A DNA stretch of 64,000 nt from Aurantiacibacter marinus (GTDB taxonomy: Bacteria; Pseudomonadota; Alphaproteobacteria; Sphingomonadales; Sphingomonadaceae). This document shows positions 57,361-64,000 of the stretch, piece by piece (position 1 is the first letter of the stretch; each line of letters opens with the position of its first letter). A model generated the notes under the pieces. The model had not been told where the DNA came from, searched no databases, and worked only from the letters and a program-made list of their open reading frames with translations. Both the position numbers and the translations under genes were made by a program. The stretch lies in the NCBI RefSeq assembly GCF_001021555.1, contig NZ_LDCP01000002.1:372001-436000 (forward strand), given 5' to 3'.

Positions 57361-57623
57361 GTGGAATATTTCCTGTTTCGCGTGGTATTGGCTCCCTGCC
57401 TCGCACGCTCCGGTACTGCAACCCCCTGTTCTTCCGCACCCCCGCCAATCAGCCACTGCACTCAGTCAATGCGCTTGCATTTACGGACATTCCCGCTATG
57501 TGCGCTCCTTCCTTGGGAATCAGCGCATCGCGCCCTTCCTGCGGAAAACCCAAGAAAGCCGGAGGGGCCCCGTCATCCGGACGGACAAGCCAGCGATCGG
57601 CAGTAACATGAAAGGAAGCGCAC

Positions 57624-57989
57624 ATGGCTCTATATGAGCACGTGTTCCTCGCGCGTCAGGATCTGAGCCAGGCTCAGGTAGACGCGCTCGCCACCGGCGC
57701 CACGGAAATCGTGGAAGCCAATGGCGGTAAGGTCGTAAAGACCGAGACCTGGGGCCTTAAGTCCCTCGCCTACAAAATTGACCGCAACCGCAAGGCGCAT
57801 TTTGTCATGCTCAACATCGACGGCCCCGGCACGTTGGTAGCTGAGCTTGAGCGCCAGAACCGCATCAACGAAGATATCATTCGTTGGCTGACGATCGCCG
57901 TGGAAGACCACGAAGACGGTCCGTCTGTCATGATGCGCAAGAACGACCGCGACAAGAAGCGCCGTTCCGACCGTGAGGAGCGTAACTGA
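57624..57989 (+). CDS. rpsF: 30S ribosomal protein S6
   Basis: Predicted 121-residue small-subunit protein that binds S18 and the central 16S rRNA domain. [20 protein letters not shown] is the standard N-terminus, and [20 protein letters not shown] (about residues 40-59) with a MLNIDGPG strand complete the ferredoxin-like fold. The basic/acidic tail ending [12 protein letters not shown] is common in alphaproteobacteria. GAAAGGA precedes the ATG. First gene of rpsF-rpsR-rplI; the stop overlaps rpsR (TGATG). Confidence 0.97.
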   Translation: MALYEHVFLARQDLSQAQVDALATGATEIVEANGGKVVKTETWGLKSLAYKIDRNRKAHFVMLNIDGPGTLVAELERQNRINEDIIRWLTIAVEDHEDGPSVMMRKNDRDKKRRSDREERN

Positions 57990-58213
57990 TGGCCCGTCCG
58001 TTTTACCGTCGCCGCAAGTCCTGCCCGTTCTCGGGTAAGGAAGCGCCGCAGATCGACTACAAAGACACGCGCCTGCTGCAGGGCTTCATGTCCGAGCGTG
58101 GCAAGATCGTGCCAAGCCGTATCACCGCCGTTTCCGGCAAGAAGCAGCGCGAGCTGGCCAAGGCGATCAAGCGCGCCCGCCACTTGGGCCTGCTGCCCTA
58201 CATCGTTAAGTAA
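57989..58213 (+). CDS. rpsR: 30S ribosomal protein S18
   Basis: Predicted 74-residue basic protein that pairs with S6. [20 protein letters not shown] is the alphaproteobacterial N-terminus; the conserved core is [20 protein letters not shown], and [20 protein letters not shown] is the rRNA-binding C-terminal helix. The full length is typical. Translation is coupled to rpsF. Confidence 0.97.
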   Translation: MARPFYRRRKSCPFSGKEAPQIDYKDTRLLQGFMSERGKIVPSRITAVSGKKQRELAKAIKRARHLGLLPYIVK

Positions 58214-58227
58214 GAGGAGAGACACTC

Positions 58228-58881
58228 ATGGATATCATCCTCCTCGAACGTGTTGGCGGCCTCGGCCAGATCGGTGACGTTGTCACTGTGAAGGACGGAT
58301 ACGCCCGCAACTTCCTGCTCCCGCAGAAGAAGGCCCTTCGCGCCAACGCGGCGAACAAGCAGGTCTTCGATGCCAACCGTGAAAATCTGGAAGCCGAGAA
58401 CGCCGAGAAGCGTACCGAAGCTGAAAAGCACGGCGAAAAGGTGGCTGGCACCGAAATCGTGTTGCTTCGTGCCGCATCGAACGCTGGTCAGCTGTATGGC
58501 TCGGTCAATGTGCGTGACGTCGCTGCTGGTCTGGTCGAAAAGGGCCACGAGATCGACAAGAAGCAGGTCATCATGGGCGCGCCGATCAAGACAATCGGCA
58601 TGTTTGACGTGACCGTTCGCCTGCACCCGGAAGTCGAAGTCATCGTGAAGGCCAATGTGGCCCGTTCGGACGACGAAGCGGAACTGCAGAGCCAGGGCAT
58701 CGACGTGATCGCGCAGATGAACGAAGACGAACTCGCAGCTGATGCCCAAGCCGGCTTCCAGCATGAGCTCGACCCCGACCGCGAGCTCGGCGACTTGCCT
58801 CCCGCAGAAGATGACGAAGCTTCGGAAGACGCTGCGCCAGAAGGCGAAGCTGCTGAAGGCGAAGAGACCAGCGAAGGCTGA
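58228..58881 (+). CDS. rplI: 50S ribosomal protein L9
   Basis: Predicted 217-residue large-subunit protein that binds 23S rRNA domain V. The N-terminal domain reads MDIILLERVGGLGQIGDVVT then VKDGYARNFLLPQKKA, followed by the long connecting helix (about residues 40-75) and the C-terminal domain with GSVNVRDVAAGL. After residue 150 there is an acidic Ala/Glu tail (EDDEASEDAAPEGEAAEGEE) of about 45 residues, longer than in E. coli (149 aa), as in many sphingomonads. AGAGGAGA precedes the ATG, and a strong terminator follows. Confidence 0.96.
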   Translation: MDIILLERVGGLGQIGDVVTVKDGYARNFLLPQKKALRANAANKQVFDANRENLEAENAEKRTEAEKHGEKVAGTEIVLLRAASNAGQLYGSVNVRDVAAGLVEKGHEIDKKQVIMGAPIKTIGMFDVTVRLHPEVEVIVKANVARSDDEAELQSQGIDVIAQMNEDELAADAQAGFQHELDPDRELGDLPPAEDDEASEDAAPEGEAAEGEETSEG

Positions 58882-58908
58882 TCTCCCGCAATTCGACGCA
58901 TCAAGATT

Positions 58909-58943
58909 AAGGGGCGTTGCCAGCGATGGCAGCGCCCCTTTTT
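58909..58943 (+). terminator. Rho-independent terminator of the rpsF-rpsR-rplI operon
   Basis: GGGGCGTTGCCA pairs with TGGCAGCGCCCC (one weak pair) around a 4-base loop, followed by T5. It starts 28 bases after the rplI stop codon. Confidence 0.92.
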
Positions 58944-59200
58944 CATGTGTTTCGCATTCCCTTCTCCAAGGCAGATCATGAAAATTAAAAAAGATTGGTT
59001 TTGTCTGGAACCATTCTTGTTCAGCGGCATTTCCCCTTCGCGTACCGGGCCCCTCTGGCGTTTGCTGCTCTGCAGTTTGCGTGATGTCGGACGTGATCAG
59101 AGGGAGCTACCGCAGGACGCGCGTCCAGCACAATTAGGCTCCCTGAATAACAATTCAGTCCCCACGACGGGGGGTAAAGCTTTTTGGAGTTTTTTTGGAC
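58944..59200. other. Leader region of the NTF2-like lipoprotein gene
   Basis: These 257 bases follow the rplI terminator and precede the lipoprotein gene. A T-rich stretch (about 59178-59197) contains GGAG upstream of the ATG. No RNA gene or coding frame was supported. Confidence 0.35.
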
Positions 59201-59773
59201 ATGAACAAGTACTTTGCACTGCCACTGCTCGGCGCCGCTTCTGTTGCTCTGGCTGCTTGCGGCGAAACCGCAACGACCGACACGGCTACGGCCGAAACCG
59301 TAAACCCTATCACTGCTGAAGAAGTTACCGCTGCGCAGCAGGCCTGGGGCGAAGGCATTGTGGCAATTGGCGCCGTCAGCACCGAAGGTGGTGACGTGAA
59401 TGTTGCCGCAACCGACCACATCAATACTTTTTATGGTTACGAAGATGGCATGGAAATCCTTTTCAAGCCGACTTTGGCAGCCGAAGACCAGTTCCGTGGC
59501 ACTTTTGACGAAGCGCTGAGCTACTTCATCGGTTCCGAAGGCACCGAAGACGGTGGTTTCGCGCTAGCTCCGTACACAGCAGTGCGTTGGGAAAACGAAG
59601 GCACGATCATTGATGAAGCTGCCGACACTGCGATGGCCATGGGCAACTACTATTTCACCGGCACCGACGGCAACGAGACCAAGGTGGAATATTCCTTCGG
59701 TTACGAGCGAAACGAAGCTGGCGAACTCGTGATCGTACTGCACCACAGCTCGCTGCCGTTCTCGGCCCAGTAA
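59201..59773 (+). CDS. SnoaL/NTF2-like exported lipoprotein
   Basis: Predicted 190-residue lipoprotein; MNKYFALPLLGAASVALAAC is the signal with lipobox. The mature part reads ITAEEVTAAQQAWGEGIVAI, DHINTFYGYEDGMEILFKPT and AMGNYYFTGTDGNETKVEYS, the pattern of a family with an NTF2/SnoaL-type cone fold. Database relatives are sometimes labelled phosphoribosyl-AMP cyclohydrolase, which I think is misleading because the HisI metal-binding cysteines are missing. The role is unknown. The ATG at 59201 is preferred to the TTG at 59195. Confidence 0.75.
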   Translation: MNKYFALPLLGAASVALAACGETATTDTATAETVNPITAEEVTAAQQAWGEGIVAIGAVSTEGGDVNVAATDHINTFYGYEDGMEILFKPTLAAEDQFRGTFDEALSYFIGSEGTEDGGFALAPYTAVRWENEGTIIDEAADTAMAMGNYYFTGTDGNETKVEYSFGYERNEAGELVIVLHHSSLPFSAQ

Positions 59774-59881
59774 GCATTGGTCCGATAGATAGTGGTCCGG
59801 TAAATACTGGACTGCTCGGCATCAGGTAAACCGGCTCCCGCTCTTCCCCCCTCCCCTTCGAGCGGGAAAGCCGGACTAAGC

Positions 59882-59921
59882 GACCCCCGTCGGCCACCAT
59901 GGCCGGCGGGGGTCTTCTTTT
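59882..59921 (+). terminator. Rho-independent terminator
   Basis: A 15-bp stem (GACCCCCGTCGGCCA with TGGCCGGCGGGGGTC, one G-U pair) with a 3-base loop is followed by a T-rich run. It lies between convergent genes, 109 bases after the lipoprotein stop. Confidence 0.88.
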
Positions 59922-59924
59922 ACT

Positions 59925-60953
59925 TCAATCAATCACCGCCAGCCCATCCCCGCCCGGTCCTGTCGGCAGGCGGCGCAACACTTCGCCGCTGGCGAAGTCG
60001 ATCTCGGCAATCATGTCTGTGGCGGTTTCGGCCGCGTAGAGGCGCGTGCCGTCCTGGCTGAATACCAAAGTGACCTGCGCTGCATCGTCGTTGCCTGAAA
60101 CGATGATGGTGCGGACCGCCTCATTGGTCGCAGTGTGGATGACTGTCAGATCGCCGCCGCCGTAATTAGAGCTGACCACAAAGTCGCCTGAGGGGTGCAT
60201 GGCAAGTCGAATTGGGACATCGCCCGTGGGCACCTCAGCCTGCACTTCCAGCGTCAAGGGATCGAGACGATACGCGATGCTGTCTGTGTTGGAGGCGACC
60301 CACAGGCTTGTCCCATCAGGAGAGATCGCCACTGCCTCTATCTGCTCGCCGATACGTCTGCTGGCAGCCTCGGCGCTGTTTTCGATGTCGTAACGGATCA
60401 CGTCACCATTGGGGATGATTGTTCCATACGCATAACGCCCGCCGGGATCGACCGCGATCAGATGCGGTCCCGGTGCAAAAGGCGGTCCACCGCGGCCGAT
60501 TTCCCTGAATGAAACAATGGGAGCAATGGCGCCGCGGTCCATGAATGCCGCGATGACATACAACGATCCGCGCCCCTCTGCTCCGGCAAGCACGCGCCCG
60601 TCATCCAGCCAAATTGCCGAATGCACTCGCGCGTTCTCGCCAAGCTGCAGAGGGCCGACTGGAGTGAGGTCGGAGGTCGAAAAAATCTCTACCGAACGCC
60701 CGGAATAGCACGCGACCAAAACGAATGACTCGTCCGGCGAGACTGTCAGTTCATGCGGGTTTTCGCACGTATCAGCGCGGTGCGTTTCTTCGCCCGTGGA
60801 CAAGTCAATCCGTGAAAGGCTTGCCCCGCGTTTGTTGGCGACAAACATCGTGCCAGACACTTCGCCAGAAGGTGACGTCTGCATTTCCGGTTCAGCGCCA
60901 GCGCTGCACGCGATCAAGGCAAATGGCGCGGTGATGATTGGCAGGATACGCAT
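59925..60953 (-). CDS. YncE-like beta-propeller lipoprotein
   Basis: Predicted 342-residue exported protein. The N-terminus MRILPIITAPFALIACSAG contains a lipobox (LIAC). Seven propeller blades are visible as repeats such as TMFVANKRGASLSRIDLSTG, LTVSPDESFVLVACYSGRSV and LVFSQDGTRLYAAETATDMI, the pattern of YncE/NHL/lactonase-like proteins. No catalytic set for a lactonase is evident, so I call only the fold. The ATG at 60953 is preferred to an upstream in-frame codon at 60986. It faces the previous lipoprotein gene across a terminator. Confidence 0.83.
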   Translation of the reverse strand: MRILPIITAPFALIACSAGAEPEMQTSPSGEVSGTMFVANKRGASLSRIDLSTGEETHRADTCENPHELTVSPDESFVLVACYSGRSVEIFSTSDLTPVGPLQLGENARVHSAIWLDDGRVLAGAEGRGSLYVIAAFMDRGAIAPIVSFREIGRGGPPFAPGPHLIAVDPGGRYAYGTIIPNGDVIRYDIENSAEAASRRIGEQIEAVAISPDGTSLWVASNTDSIAYRLDPLTLEVQAEVPTGDVPIRLAMHPSGDFVVSSNYGGGDLTVIHTATNEAVRTIIVSGNDDAAQVTLVFSQDGTRLYAAETATDMIAEIDFASGEVLRRLPTGPGGDGLAVID

Positions 60954-60998
60954 GGCAGTTCTCCGAGTGGTACGTGCCCCGTGCAACCTGCCGTAATG

Positions 60999-61757
60999 TT
61001 AGGCCGAAAGAAAGCGCACAATTGCAGCCGAGAGGCCGGGCTGCGTAACGCAGCTCATGTGGTTGCCGGCAATTGTCTCAACGAAAGCATCGGGCAGCGC
61101 GTCAGCAAGCCTTTCCGGTGAACCATTGTCACGGTCTTCATCCCCGATCAGCACCATGGTCGGCATTGCAATCGTGGAGAGTTTGGCAGTGTCGATCTGC
61201 TCCACACCGCGCGTCAGCAGCAGGCGGGCAGCCACCGGATCAATGCCTTGCGCTTTCATAAAGCTCTTGGCGATAAACGCGGGATCGCCGCGCTCGATCT
61301 CGTCATAGCGGTCGATCATGTCGATGAAAAACGCGACCCGCTTTTCCCAATTGGTCAGACCTTCCAGTCCCATGCCACTGATAACCAGCCGGCGCGGTGT
61401 TAGGCCTGCAAGGACTGCGCTGATTGATGTGCGCGCGCCAAGCGAGAAGCCGACCAGATCGTAATCCGTGAGGCCCAGCGCTTCCACCACAGCAAATGCA
61501 TCGCGCACCAGCACGCCCGCCGGATAGGCCTCAGGATCAGTCGGCGCATCGCTGTCGCCGTGTACCCGCCAATCGGGCATGATGCATTCGAAGCCAGCAC
61601 CAGCCAAAGCCGCAGCGTGGCCGTATTTGATCCAATTGACGTCCGCATTGGAGAAAAGCCCGTGCAGCAAAACCACCGGGCGACCTTCACCCATGCGGTG
61701 AATGGCCATCTGCGTGCCGTCGAAACTTTCGATATGGGTGGTAATCAGATCGCTCAC
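60999..61757 (-). CDS. Alpha/beta hydrolase
   Basis: Predicted 252-residue serine hydrolase. VVLLHGLFSNADVNW (about residues 28-42) gives the oxyanion hole, VGFSLGARTS (about 100-109) the nucleophile Ser, IGDEDRDNGSP (about 203-213) the acid and AGNHMSC (about 230-236) the His. A lid of helices lies between. The substrate is unknown. A GTG at 61757, 7 bases after the upstream gene's stop, gives a normal N-terminus; the frame remains open to 61865 but would overlap that gene by 100 bases. Confidence 0.88.
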   Translation of the reverse strand: MSDLITTHIESFDGTQMAIHRMGEGRPVVLLHGLFSNADVNWIKYGHAAALAGAGFECIMPDWRVHGDSDAPTDPEAYPAGVLVRDAFAVVEALGLTDYDLVGFSLGARTSISAVLAGLTPRRLVISGMGLEGLTNWEKRVAFFIDMIDRYDEIERGDPAFIAKSFMKAQGIDPVAARLLLTRGVEQIDTAKLSTIAMPTMVLIGDEDRDNGSPERLADALPDAFVETIAGNHMSCVTQPGLSAAIVRFLSA

Positions 61758-61764
61758 CGCAAGA

Positions 61765-62313
61765 TCACCGCGCGATACAATTTTCGCCTGCCCACAGGGC
61801 TTCGACAACCGCATCATCGCCTGCCCCGGAGAACACGCCTGAGATGATTTGCTCCCCCTCACCAATAGTAAATTCCTCGCCGAGGGAGCTTTCTTCGACG
61901 AGGGAGACAGCGGGATCGGCCAGCATTTCGGCGCGCGTCAGTTGAGGCACATAAGGAGCGGTCGCGTAATAGCCCACGAAGCTGTCGGCGTTAAACGATA
62001 CGCTGATACCTTCAAAAGATGTGCCATTCAGCCGGCAGTCGGTTTCGCCTTCAACTGCGTCAAAGGTTCCCGTGCTTGCACCGACCACATTGGCCAAAGT
62101 CGCTTCGGTCGGAGCGCGCATTGAGCCGAATGGCACGTCAAGTTGCTCAAAACCGTTCTGCGCAGGGATTGTGATCCCTGTCGCCTGCAAATCCAATGTC
62201 GCATCTTCCAGCGGCGCGGTCGCTTCCATACCAGCGGCATCGCCCTCAGCTGCAGGCTCCTGAGAACAGGCGGCGAGCGCAAAAAGCGGGAGAGCAAGGT
62301 AGGCAAGACGCAT
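61765..62313 (-). CDS. Hypothetical lipoprotein
   Basis: Predicted 182-residue lipoprotein of unknown function. The signal MRLAYLALPLFALAAC has a good lipobox (LAAC). The mature part is acidic, beta-rich and contains two further cysteines (DCRLNG and ENCIAR) that could form a disulfide. It starts 5 bases after the asd stop, and the hydrolase follows 7 bases later, so all three are probably one operon (asd - lipoprotein - hydrolase). No known domain is visible. Confidence 0.75.
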   Translation of the reverse strand: MRLAYLALPLFALAACSQEPAAEGDAAGMEATAPLEDATLDLQATGITIPAQNGFEQLDVPFGSMRAPTEATLANVVGASTGTFDAVEGETDCRLNGTSFEGISVSFNADSFVGYYATAPYVPQLTRAEMLADPAVSLVEESSLGEEFTIGEGEQIISGVFSGAGDDAVVEALWAGENCIAR

Positions 62314-62318
62314 GGATT

Positions 62319-63344
62319 TTATCCCTTTTGCAAGTGTCGGCGGCCAAGCAGTTCTGCGATCTGCACCGCGTTGAGTGCTGCACCTTTACGCAAGTTGTCC
62401 GATACGCACCACAGGGTGATGCCGTTTTCAACGGTCGGGTCCTCGCGCACGCGGCTGATGTATGTCGCGCTGTCGCCAGCAGCCTCTGTCGGGGTGACGT
62501 AGCCGCCATCTTCACGCTTATCGACCAGCATGATGCCAGGGGCTTCGCGCAGGATATCCTGCGCCTGCTTGGCAGTGATTTCGTTTTCGAATTCGATATT
62601 GACCGCTTCGGAATGACCGACAAATACCGGCACCCGTACGCAAGTCGCGTTCATCTTGATCTTCGGGTCGAGGATCTTTTTCGTCTCGACCATCATCTTC
62701 CACTCTTCCTTGGTGGAGCCGTCATCCATGAATTCGTCGATATGCGGAATGACGTTGAAAGCGATCTGCTTGGTGAATTTGCGCGGCTCCACACGGTCGC
62801 CCACAAAGATGGCGCGGCTCTGCTCGAACAGTTCATCCATCCCCTCTTTCCCGGCACCGGAAACAGATTGATAGGTGGAGACGATGACGCGCTTGATCTT
62901 GGCGAAATCATGCAGCGGCTTCAGCGCCACCACCAACTGTGCGGTCGAGCAATTGGGATTGGCGATGATGTTGCGCTTTTTGTATCCGTCGATAGCGTCC
63001 GGGTTCACTTCCGGCACGATCAGCGGCACATCCGGGTCCATGCGGTAGAGCGAGCTGTTGTCGATCACTACGCAACCAGCGGCCGCAGCCTTGGGCGCGT
63101 ATTCCTTGGTCGGGCCGGAGCCTGCCGCAAACAGCGCGATATCCCAGCCGGTGAAGTCGAAATGTTCAAGGCTTTTGCACTTCACCATCTTGCCGGAATC
63201 GCCGACTTCAAGCTCCATGCCGATGGATCGCGAACTGGCAACTGCAGCAACTTCGTCCATCGGAAATTCGCGCTCTGCCAGAATGGCGAGCATTTCGCGG
63301 CCGACATTCCCGGTCGCTCCGACCACTGCAACTCGGTAACCCAT
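62319..63344 (-). CDS. asd: Aspartate-semialdehyde dehydrogenase
   Basis: Predicted 341-residue NADPH-dependent enzyme that makes aspartate semialdehyde for lysine, diaminopimelate, threonine and methionine. VAVVGATGNVGREMLAIL (residues 5-22) is the cofactor motif; the active-site Cys is in ANPNCSTAQLVVAL (about 128-141), the Gln in VSTYQSVSGAGKEG (about 155-168), and the His in RVPVFVGHSEAV (about 238-249). The ATG at 63344 with GGAG upstream is preferred over the ATG at 63365. DAP supply links it to the murein genes, but not by operon. Confidence 0.96.
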   Translation of the reverse strand: MGYRVAVVGATGNVGREMLAILAEREFPMDEVAAVASSRSIGMELEVGDSGKMVKCKSLEHFDFTGWDIALFAAGSGPTKEYAPKAAAAGCVVIDNSSLYRMDPDVPLIVPEVNPDAIDGYKKRNIIANPNCSTAQLVVALKPLHDFAKIKRVIVSTYQSVSGAGKEGMDELFEQSRAIFVGDRVEPRKFTKQIAFNVIPHIDEFMDDGSTKEEWKMMVETKKILDPKIKMNATCVRVPVFVGHSEAVNIEFENEITAKQAQDILREAPGIMLVDKREDGGYVTPTEAAGDSATYISRVREDPTVENGITLWCVSDNLRKGAALNAVQIAELLGRRHLQKG

Positions 63345-63449
63345 TTCAGTCTTGCTCCATTCCATCCGGTTGGGGCTGCCTAGCGCGCCTGTACACCGGT
63401 GCAACCGGAAATCCGGTTGCCATTGTAACGTAATTTATGCTGCAATCAG

Positions 63450-63484
63450 AAAGGGCGGCCTCCCGATACGGGAAGCCGCCCTTT
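63450..63484. terminator. Intrinsic terminator after rplS
   Basis: AAAGGGCGGCCTCCCG and CGGGAAGCCGCCCTTT form a 16-bp stem with one mismatch and a 3-base loop. The flanking T run is short (T3 within the stem's end), so strength is uncertain, but position right after the rplS stop is right. Confidence 0.8.
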
Positions 63485-63509
63485 AATTGTCTCGGTTGCG
63501 AGTGTCGCC

Positions 63510-63875
63510 TTACTTGGAAACGTTATCGCGGCGCTCTGCAATACGGGCGCGCTTGCCAGTGAGGCCGCGCAGGTAATACAGCTTGGCGCGGCGCACGATA
63601 CCGCGGCGAACCACGGTGATGCTGTCCACGATCGGCGAATACAGCGGAAACACACGTTCCACGCCTTCGCTGAAGCTGATTTTGCGCACTGTGAAGTTGC
63701 TGCCCATGCCGCGATTAGAGCGGGCGATGCACACACCTTCGAAATTCTGGATACGCTCACGCGTACCTTCAACGACCTTCACGCCGACACGTACGGTGTC
63801 GCCGGGACGGAAATCGGGAATATCTTTCCCGAGGGCTTCGATGGCTTCCGCCTCGAGAGTCTGGAGCAGGTTCAT
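63510..63875 (-). CDS. rplS: 50S ribosomal protein L19
   Basis: Predicted 121-residue protein at the 30S-50S interface. [40 protein letters not shown], and [20 protein letters not shown] are the family strands; [20 protein letters not shown] is the conserved C-terminus. It lies 12 bases after the trmD stop on the same strand, the normal trmD-rplS order. Confidence 0.97.
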   Translation of the reverse strand: MNLLQTLEAEAIEALGKDIPDFRPGDTVRVGVKVVEGTRERIQNFEGVCIARSNRGMGSNFTVRKISFSEGVERVFPLYSPIVDSITVVRRGIVRRAKLYYLRGLTGKRARIAERRDNVSK

Positions 63876-63887
63876 GGCCTGTAAGTC

Positions 63888-64000
63888 CTACTTTTTACGC
63901 TGCACATCAGAGGCAGACTGACCCGGATCGCCACCATGACGTTCCCAAAGATCTGGCCTGCGTGACCGAGTATCATCTTCCGAGCGGGCTTTCCTCCACG
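63888..64000 (-). CDS. trmD: tRNA (guanine37-N1)-methyltransferase, 3' end
   Basis: Only the last 37 codons are inside the window; the gene continues beyond its right edge. The frame, read on the minus strand, ends in RRPDLWERHGGDPGQSASDV then QRKK and a TAG stop at 63888-63890. The RRPDLW motif near the C-terminus, and the position immediately upstream of rplS, identify TrmD, which methylates G37 of tRNA. Too short to assess integrity. Confidence 0.82.
   Translation of the reverse strand, partial: WRKARSEDDTRSRRPDLWERHGGDPGQSASDVQRKK

Noticed and set aside
59201-59773. Phosphoribosyl-AMP cyclohydrolase (hisI)
   Set aside because: The protein is a lipoprotein, and the HisI zinc-binding cysteines are absent; the fold looks NTF2/SnoaL-like.

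Overview
This 64 kb window is chromosomal DNA from a GC-rich alphaproteobacterium, most likely a sphingomonad of the Erythrobacteraceae (Erythrobacter/Altererythrobacter/Qipengyuania group). The call rests on the type of proteins present (UrcA family, DUF2459, TonB-dependent receptor of about 1000 residues, B3 metallo-beta-lactamase, bamD-recN-ligA order, sdhC-sdhD-sdhA). It is inference: no rRNA gene or searchable marker is present. I see no tRNA, rRNA, CRISPR array, transposase or phage structural gene.

Layout. 1-12.1 kb is an exopolysaccharide/O-antigen locus. A rightward arm carries Wzx flippase (cut by the window edge), two glycosyltransferases, a Wzy-like polymerase, a hexapeptide acyltransferase and a sulfotransferase. 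A leftward arm carries an unknown exported protein, a Wzc-type tyrosine autokinase with a Tyr-Gly tail, a Wza-type export lipoprotein, an O-antigen ligase-like protein and a VanZ-like protein. 12.2-17.3 kb holds a secreted M20 peptidase, a LysE exporter with no normal start codon, a small unknown gene and sdhCDA without sdhB. 17.4-21.5 kb is a rightward run: SDR, B3 metallo-beta-lactamase, prmA, DUF2459, SDR. 21.5-27.1 kb is the leftward ligA / HEPN-like gene / recN group, then a PilZ gene on the other strand and bamD.

27.3-36.3 kb holds urcA, a three-gene operon of two 2OG-Fe(II)-oxygenase-type proteins plus a methyltransferase, a TonB-dependent receptor, a lone Flp pilin and two unknown genes. 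36.4-39.1 kb is an AT-richer restriction-modification cassette: one protein fuses a nuclease and an N6-adenine methylase, and a second is a half-size specificity subunit. It sits beside lepA. 41.2-46.4 kb holds two tandem GGDEF-EAL-PilZ proteins. 46.5-57.4 kb carries ferredoxin-NADP reductase, dnaN, fabG, two exported proteins, fabD, then an LD-carboxypeptidase / Mur-ligase pair for peptidoglycan recycling and a DUF808 membrane protein. 57.6-64 kb carries rpsF-rpsR-rplI, several lipoproteins, a YncE-like propeller, an alpha/beta hydrolase, asd, rplS and the 3' end of trmD.

How the genes work together. The surface-polysaccharide locus looks like a complete Wzx/Wzy-type system with a possible sulfate and acyl decoration step. 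The c-di-GMP proteins (two GGDEF-EAL-PilZ and a free PilZ) could control such a surface. The best candidates for unusual biology are the fused nuclease-methylase with its half specificity subunit, and the HEPN-motif gene translationally coupled inside the recN-ligA repair operon.
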